A stretch of 64,000 nucleotides of DNA from Strongylocentrotus droebachiensis (taxonomy: Eukaryota; Echinodermata; Echinoidea; Camarodonta; Strongylocentrotidae), in assembly GCA_035222895.1 (NCBI GenBank), contig JAVYIG010000164.1:62001-126000 (forward strand), written 5' to 3'. Both the position numbers and the translations under genes were made by a program. This document shows positions 57,664-64,000 of this stretch, one piece after another; position 1 is the stretch's first letter; each line of letters begins with the position of its first letter. The notes beneath the pieces were generated by a model, which had not been told where the DNA came from, made no database searches, and was given only the letters and a program-made list of their open reading frames with translations.

Positions 57664-57899
57664 CGCATGTTCAGGGATTAATTATAAAAGGAACATTTCC
57701 TTTTTCAGAAAAAGAATAGAGAAATACTGAATTATCTGAAAATCAATAATGTTGTTTAAATTCTCTTTATTTCCTTTAAGGTACATGTATGTCATGTATG
57801 TTCTAACTGTTGAGTCATTATAGAGTCATCTAAAATACCAATAATAAACAAAATGACGAATTTATGTTTTTAGCATGGTCGATTTCCATATTAACAACT

Positions 57900-58250
57900 T
57901 ACCTTTAGACACACACTCCTCCTACATTGCACACATACTTCATGAATTCCTAAAAGTGTTATATCGTTAGCATATTCATTGTAAGTCATGTTTGTAAATA
58001 ATAGCGAACACATAATAGCGGCGACACCCCCAGGATGACTCATCAACCAATCACCGTGCGAGAACAATAGCACGTAGCTGGCTATTCATCTCAGCGCATG
58101 CGCATCCGGGGGAGTCCTCACCGCAAAAATAGGTGAAGTCATCATACGCTAAAAAGAAACCAACGATGCGAGCGTGCGATATTAATACACCGGCCTTGGT
58201 ATATGCAGCTAGCTATCGTCTGCCGCTGGAATCATACGGACTTCTAACTG
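57900..58250. promoter_or_regulatory. Putative CpG-containing promoter with NRF1-like site
   Basis: CpG and GC rise here. GCGCATGCGCA (58093-58103) matches the NRF1 core. The sequence is unique, without repeats, followed by a candidate first exon with a good donor at 58692. Inference from composition and motif only. Confidence 0.35.
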
Positions 58251-58691
58251 TTGCGCGAGTCGCACGCACATTTGCTCGCTGACCAGAGTGATATTGAACT
58301 CGAAAGTTCAGTGGATATTAATAATAAAAATACATTGGCTTCCTCGTCACTGAGTTGGGGTTGCTAAACGGATAACTATCTTCAAACGGATTTTAGGAGA
58401 TTGTAAGGGATAGCTACCAAACTTCAAGGAATAACAAATTAATATTCACGCACGTTTTTCATCCTACTAAATGTACATTGGTTTGTGCTAGGTCGTTTTA
58501 CTTCCCTGCGAAAAAGTTACGGATGTTTTTGAGCGGATGAAGTGCTCTCTTTAATCACTTTCACATTGCCTCGGTGATTAGGCCTACCATATTGGTCCTG
58601 GGCTAATAATTCACCTGGAGTTAATTCATGGATATTGCCAAAACGTGAAGAGCTGTCAAGGATATTAAAGCAGGCTCAAAAGTATACTAAG
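58250..58691 (+). other. Putative 5' non-coding first exon
   Basis: The segment ends CAAAAGTATACTAAG|GTAAGATAT, a strong donor. ATGs inside are followed quickly by stops (for example ATG at 58629 with TGA after six codons), so it would be UTR. The start is unknown. The coding part would lie beyond 64000. Confidence 0.3.
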
Positions 58692-60540
58692 GTAAGATAT
58701 TCAAGTCTGTTTTTACTAACATACCAAATTTATAATTTAAAACGGTAAACAATAAACCCGGAACTGTTACGAATAACACTCTGTCGGTCTAAACTCATTC
58801 ATCATAGTATTGGAATTTCAACTACTGTAGGAATCATAATTATTAGGGAATTATCATTTCCCTTTCGATTCAATCCTTTCCAAAAAAAATTAAGTCCCCT
58901 CCAAAGGAGTGGTTTTGAGAATGGAATCCACTATTTCATTAGCGTGAATTCCACTCCTCATCTGTTCATTCCTTATCGTATAACCTTCAGAGTATCTATA
59001 ATTAAATTTTGATTTGCATTTTTAATATTTTCTTTTCATTTTGTTAATCTAGTTCTTTTTTCTCCTCGTTCTCCAATTTCATAACTAAGCATGGCTGAAG
59101 TTAAGTAATACATTCAGGTTAAGTCTAGTAATTCGCCTTTCTGATCACGTGCATTATTGCATTGGTATATGTAAGGTCAACTTAAACAAGGACGCATGTG
59201 AAGACAAAAATGAATGCATGCAATGGCTATTCTACATGACTACTCGCCTATCATATTCAATGTAATGGTTGACATGATTAGTCAACTGTTACACCATTTC
59301 CGGGTTAGCTCCCTGTGATACATAGTTTTAATTGGCCTCATATACCAGATGGGACTTCGTACTGGTATAAGCTAATAATGAATGAGCATACTGTATATTT
59401 ATTGTAGCATTATTCTATAATGATTCATTCTAAAACTCGTGAGCTCTGGTATGTATGGGCATCGTATGTCGAGAGATCATGGCTGTAATTCATTCTGGAT
59501 TGTTTAGCCTGCAGTAGATCGAATGTTTGAACCAGTAAAATAAAAACTTCATCATCTTCAATAAAAACCACAACTCTCATTGCACATAGTGACCTGTGTT
59601 AAGCACGTGGTGTCGGGCCTATCTACCTTGATTTTCTTTTCTTTATAAAAGTTTACAGTAGAACGTCTTGATTACTGGAGTATATAATGTCCATGACCAT
59701 ATACGATATTGTGTAATTAAAGCTGCGATTTGAAGAGGAACACATCCTAGTCATTAGTAATTTATGAGCCACAGTATATATAGAAATATGCACATCTTCA
59801 GAAATTTGGATTACTTATCGAATATAAACATGAACTGATGAAGCATCCTATAATATTATTCTTATAATTGTAATGTTTAAAATTTTTGTTTGGAAATTAA
59901 GAAAGAAATAAAAAGTGGAAAGGCATACATAATGACATAAATGAGTGATGGGAACCCTTCTATTTTTTGTAATGATATACATGTACAAACATGCTTATGA
60001 TATTCAACATTAAAGCAAACACTCGACATGCCCGAGCCACTCAAGTTGTGTAAGCCACTCGTGTATCTACTGTCTATTTAAACAGTAGTATAGTCATCAT
60101 GACCATTGATCCTGGAACATGGACGAGGAGACTCCCGTTGCGTGACATCACAATGAAATAGCTGAACCCAGCAGACATTTTCCACCTATCAGTCATGATG
60201 CATCCATTGTAATGAACGATGATCTTGAGCATCATCTCACGGATCAGATTTAGTCGGCTAGGATTAGTCCGCTCGGTCCAAAGCGAGACGTATTAGATTA
60301 CCACATGGACTTGTCAGAGATTGATAGATGGGTTTTCCATCGAATATTCAGTTTCGGGAAGGGATTCATGATTTTGTGACATCCCCTGTTGAATTATTCG
60401 GCATGGGTGTATGAGTCAGAGGATAGTAAGGGTAATACGCGGAGCTGGAAGTCGACGAATCACATTTTTAAGAAGTCAGATAGGGAGGAGAATTAAACCC
60501 CGGTAGTTTCACAATCAGTGATTAGGGAACTGAGCTACGT
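58692..60540. other. Non-coding AT-rich stretch, possible first intron
   Basis: Largely unique sequence with no open frame of note and few repeats, unlike the rest of the window. Consistent with an intron or conserved flank. Confidence 0.35.
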
Positions 60541-60579
60541 GTGTATAATTTATTGAGACACGGTCTCTTGAATATCTCT

Positions 60580-60724
60580 CACCCATGTCTCTCTCTCTCT
60601 CTCTCTCTCTCTCCCTCTCTCTCTCTTTCATTCTCTCCGTCCCCATCTATGTTATTTGTTATCTCCTCCCCCCCCCCCTTCTCTCGGTTTTTACCTGTTC
60701 TCTATTTCTCCCTGACCCCCACCC

Positions 60725-60760
<36 letters not shown>

Positions 60761-61260
60761 CTTTTTTTCTTCTCACTGTCCGCCCCATCAAAAATGTTCC
60801 CATCATGTCTCCCCCCTCTCTCTCTCTGTTTCACCTTTCTCCCCTCTCTACCCAACATAATGTATTTACACATGTATTCTCACCCTTTCATCAATCTCGC
60901 CCCGACGCCCCCTCCCTCTTTCTCTTCCACTCCATCACCCGTCACTCTTTTAATACCTGCCGCCTTTTCGCAGGGACGCTATGGTATGTCAGTAGGTGTG
61001 TGTGTGTCTGGGGAGGGAGGGGGGAGGCTCCCATAATTTTGAAATAATATTATATACCAGCTCCGTCCTCTCCTGGATACGCCACTGACCCTCTCTCCTC
61101 CCCCCCTCTCTCTCCCTCTCTCTCTCCCTCTCTCTTTCATCATATCTCTCTCTCTTCCCTTCCCTTCATCTACACCCACTCTCCACTACCTCCACTCCCC
61201 TTTCCTATCTCTCATCACTCTCTCTCTCTATTTTCCTCTCTCCCTTTTCACCTTCTGTCT
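60580..61260 (+). repeat. CT-rich simple sequence with transposon-end fragment
   Basis: (CT)n tracts at 60588-60630, 60730-60756 and 61085-61250. GGGAGGCTCCCATAATTTTG and CTCCTGGATACGCCACTGAC near 61020-61090 look like one end of an inverted-repeat element. Confidence 0.7.
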
Positions 61261-61299
61261 CGCAGAACCAAATTTCTTTCCCACAATACACCACACATT

Positions 61300-61660
61300 G
61301 TAACAAATCTGATTACCTTGTTTTCTCTAAGCAGATAATGCCTGAACATTATCTTTCATTGTACCTGTAATTATGTTTGCTTTGTTCAGATATCAGGGTC
61401 AATAGGCTATTGTATTTCTTTACAATACACGCGAATCTGTGATCAAATAAAGTTATGACATTTTAGAGAATGACGACAACTGGAAAAGAAACTAAAATCA
61501 CAAATCGGATTACATTTTTTGAAAGCAGATAAAACCAGAAATCTGTCATTGTACATGTTTTATGTTTGCACTGTTCAGATACCAAGGTTCATACACTATA
61601 CACTATACTTTTCTGATTCATATACGAGTCTGTGATCAGTCTGTGATCAAATAAAACATT
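61300..61660 (+). repeat. Two-copy tandem duplication, ~200-bp unit
   Basis: ACAAATCTGATTAC, AAGCAGATAA, TTGTTCAGATA and GTGATCAAATAAA occur in the same order at 61302-61450 and 61500-61655. Confidence 0.75.
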
Positions 61661-63599
61661 GTCCCGTGTAACGGTTTTAGGACGTGACATCCTGAGAAAA
61701 AAAATCATGAAGTGATAAACCATTCTTATAATCTGGATATGGACACCAGATTCTGCAAAATCTTACTTGAAATATCGAAGACCGATCGCCAGAATTGCAC
61801 AATGTTTGTCCAGTTGTTTAGTTGCTTCCCATTGTCCCTTAGGTTTTAATAAATGTATTTATATAGTTACCTATTTATTAATCTACTTATTACTTTGTTT
61901 CTTTATTTCTTTGATTTTTAATTTATGTATTTATGTATTCATTCATTCATTTAGTTCATAGTTTATTTATTTAGAATTATTCATTTATTTCCATTTTTTT
62001 CAAATTGTAATGTATCTTGCTGTATCTTGTACTAACTAGTACGAGTTATTCCTTGAATGCATTGTGTGCTGGTTGCTGGAGCAACATATAAGTGATTAAA
62101 AAGTCTCTTCAAAACACTTTATTCTCACAATGCACTTTAAAAGAACAGGATATTCGTATTACGACGTCATTAGGATTGTATTATTGAATGGCTTATTGTA
62201 ATGTCTAATGCATTTTAACAACTACCAAGATAAGGGCGTTACGTGTCTACCAGCATGAACAATACTGAATGGTGATAAAAGTGATATATCTCTTATAATT
62301 AAACCACATGCTTTCATGTGCAGGTATCATGCATCCATGCCTTATGATATAATAATAATAATCATCATCAGAGGCGTAGCTTGGGGAGGGGGCAAGGGGG
62401 ACATACCAACCTCCTGGTCAGATACTAATGTTAAAGTAGGTCATCTTACCCTGTCTCACCCCTACCTGCGTACACCTACCCTTATATTATAGCCATGGAC
62501 CTTCAGGTTATAGCCAAGCTTTTCGGATGGACTTTATGGTTTGGATGGTACGCACCCCCCCCCCCCCCCCTTCCCCTCATCACCCCTCTACAATACAGTA
62601 TTGTCAATACGCCTGGATATACGTCAATGATCATCATTGTCTTTTTTTCTGGATTGACATTTACAGCCGAGACGGGAAACGAACTTCACATCGCATCTAG
62701 CAGACAACATAGTTAACAGACGACAGACTGCGCAGACGGTAGACGGGAGGAAAGACGCGGGAAAGACTGGGCGAATAATTAGGCGGGAAATGAGACATCG
62801 GCATACCATCTCACATTAGACAGGTAATATAACACGAGCAGGCGATGTATTCCTATAACGTCCAACCATACCAATCATAGTCTGTGCTCCAAGCTTCTCA
62901 TTTCGTCTGTGGCATTGAATCATGCCAGCATAATACGCAATCCTGAGACTGAGAAAAGAAAACATTAACCAATTCCCAAAACGGCGTCAGATACGGTGCA
63001 AAACGAAGATAAAAATGGATAACAATGAACTGCAAAGCAAATAAATATCTCGAATAATATCAGCATTCTAATAATTAGTCCTGTGTAAAGCACTGATGGT
63101 GTCTTGCTCAAGATTATGTTTAGTTAACAACATTTAACCAACTTTGAACAGAATCAAATTTGTTAATGACGTAATACCTCAGGAGAGTATTTGGAAGCCA
63201 GTGCAACCCTGGAAAAACTTATTTGTGGTCCGACAAACTGTTCTTTGACAGTCGCGGTTTACAAAAACGCCCACCAAACTGATCACACTGACCAGGGAGG
63301 TAGTGCCATGTTCATAAACCGATGCGTGATCGTATAATAAGATTATGATTCATTAATGACTGGACTACATAGTTGAAGCTCTTCCTATAGTAGCAAGAAG
63401 ACTGTTTCACTCTACAATATATAACTCACAGATCTCTGTATACCATATTAATGTAGGCCTGCGTTTTAATTCTACCATTTCCAATCTTACAATCATATTT
63501 TATAGCAGCCTGCAAGTTGTTGCATATTATTATTGAAGCAAAACTTGCTAGTATTATATGTAGAAAGTTGAACAAACAGTTGAACAAAAATATGTTTAC
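61661..63599. other. Non-coding stretch
   Basis: (TTTA)n-like patch at 61855-61990. Possible transposon end CAGAGGCGTAGCTTGGGG at 62371. Poly-C at 62554-62570. No gene recognised. Confidence 0.4.
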
Positions 63600-63835
63600 C
63601 CACACTCTAAGAAATAAGGGTGCAATAATTATTCTGCTACAATAGCAGCACGTACCCTCTGCAAAATACGCGTAGGCGGATGGACGTCTGCACCTCGATT
63701 GTGCTCTTATTGCTTAGTGTGAATAATAATAACCCGTTTTACTCAACAATGATGCAAGTTACCTTTTACATGTTTACCCAACATGCTTGGTAGTGGGTAA
63801 ATGTTATCAAACTTTGCGTAGAGTGTGTATATTGT
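63600..63835. mobile_element. ~235-bp MITE-like element
   Basis: CACACTCTAAGAAATAAGGG at the left; TTTGCGTAGAGTGTG at the right, whose reverse starts CACACTCTACGCAAA. A second inverted pair lies inside (GGGTGCAATAA / TTGTGCTCTTATTGCTTAGTG). Confidence 0.55.
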
Positions 63836-64000
63836 ATATTTGGTTGTTAATTAACCATATGACATGCAGAGAGATGTAAACGACGATTTTCATATTTTAT
63901 GGACTATTACAAAACTAAACATTGACCAGTCTTTTAATAATGATGCATTACATTTATAAAGCGCTTAATACAATGTTTCTTAACGCAAGAAGAAAGGAAA
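63836..64000. other. Right edge, nothing recognised
   Basis: AT-rich. TTTATAAAGCGCTTAATACA near 63955 resembles the SINE-tail words seen at 600 and 25230. Confidence 0.35.

Overview
The window looks like a gene-poor, intron-rich, AT-rich animal genome, most likely a marine invertebrate deuterostome. An echinoderm is my best guess, not proven. The evidence is two multi-exon transglutaminase genes with canonical GT-AG introns, tRNA-derived SINEs, LINE 3' tails, many fold-back MITE families, and long (CT/GA)n, (AAT)n and poly-C tracts. I saw no bacterial, viral or retroviral gene.

Three protein genes are supported. (1) On the minus strand, positions 1-4900 hold the first six coding exons of a transglutaminase. 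It runs off the left edge just after the catalytic cysteine motif YGQCWVF. (2) On the plus strand, 5825-7930 is an intronless 701-residue gene with an acidic N-terminus and four tandem copies of a domain resembling BLES03/C11orf68 (UPF0696, DUF1917). It lies head to head with the first transglutaminase, 924 bp apart. (3) On the plus strand, 25897-40284 is a complete second transglutaminase: 12 coding exons that join in frame to 836 residues, with an intact Cys-His-Asp triad. The two transglutaminases are diverging paralogues. Both begin MG(S/T)G(S/T)SR, which fits N-myristoylation, and both have a Trp-containing segment followed by an acidic run inside an otherwise low-complexity tail. Their intron-exon structures differ.

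The rest is non-coding. The 18 kb between genes 2 and 3 holds a 2.7 kb long-inverted-repeat element with nested fold-backs, a hAT-like element with an 8-bp target duplication, a Mutator-like MITE with a 9-bp duplication, and a segmental tandem duplication at 19.5-22.4 kb. Intron 11 of gene 3 contains about 28 copies of a ~110-bp hairpin satellite with a ~545-bp higher-order period, inside inverted-repeat transposon ends that split an (AGT)n microsatellite. The 23.7 kb to the right (40285-64000) has no recognisable coding sequence. It holds SINEs, six-copy and three-copy MITE families, tandem duplications, perfect palindromes at 42.2 and 57.6 kb, and a CpG-containing region near 58 kb that looks like a promoter and first non-coding exon of a gene lying to the right.

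The two transglutaminases would make cytosolic, possibly membrane-anchored, calcium-dependent protein cross-linking enzymes. No functional link with the BLES03-like gene is visible beyond the shared intergenic region.
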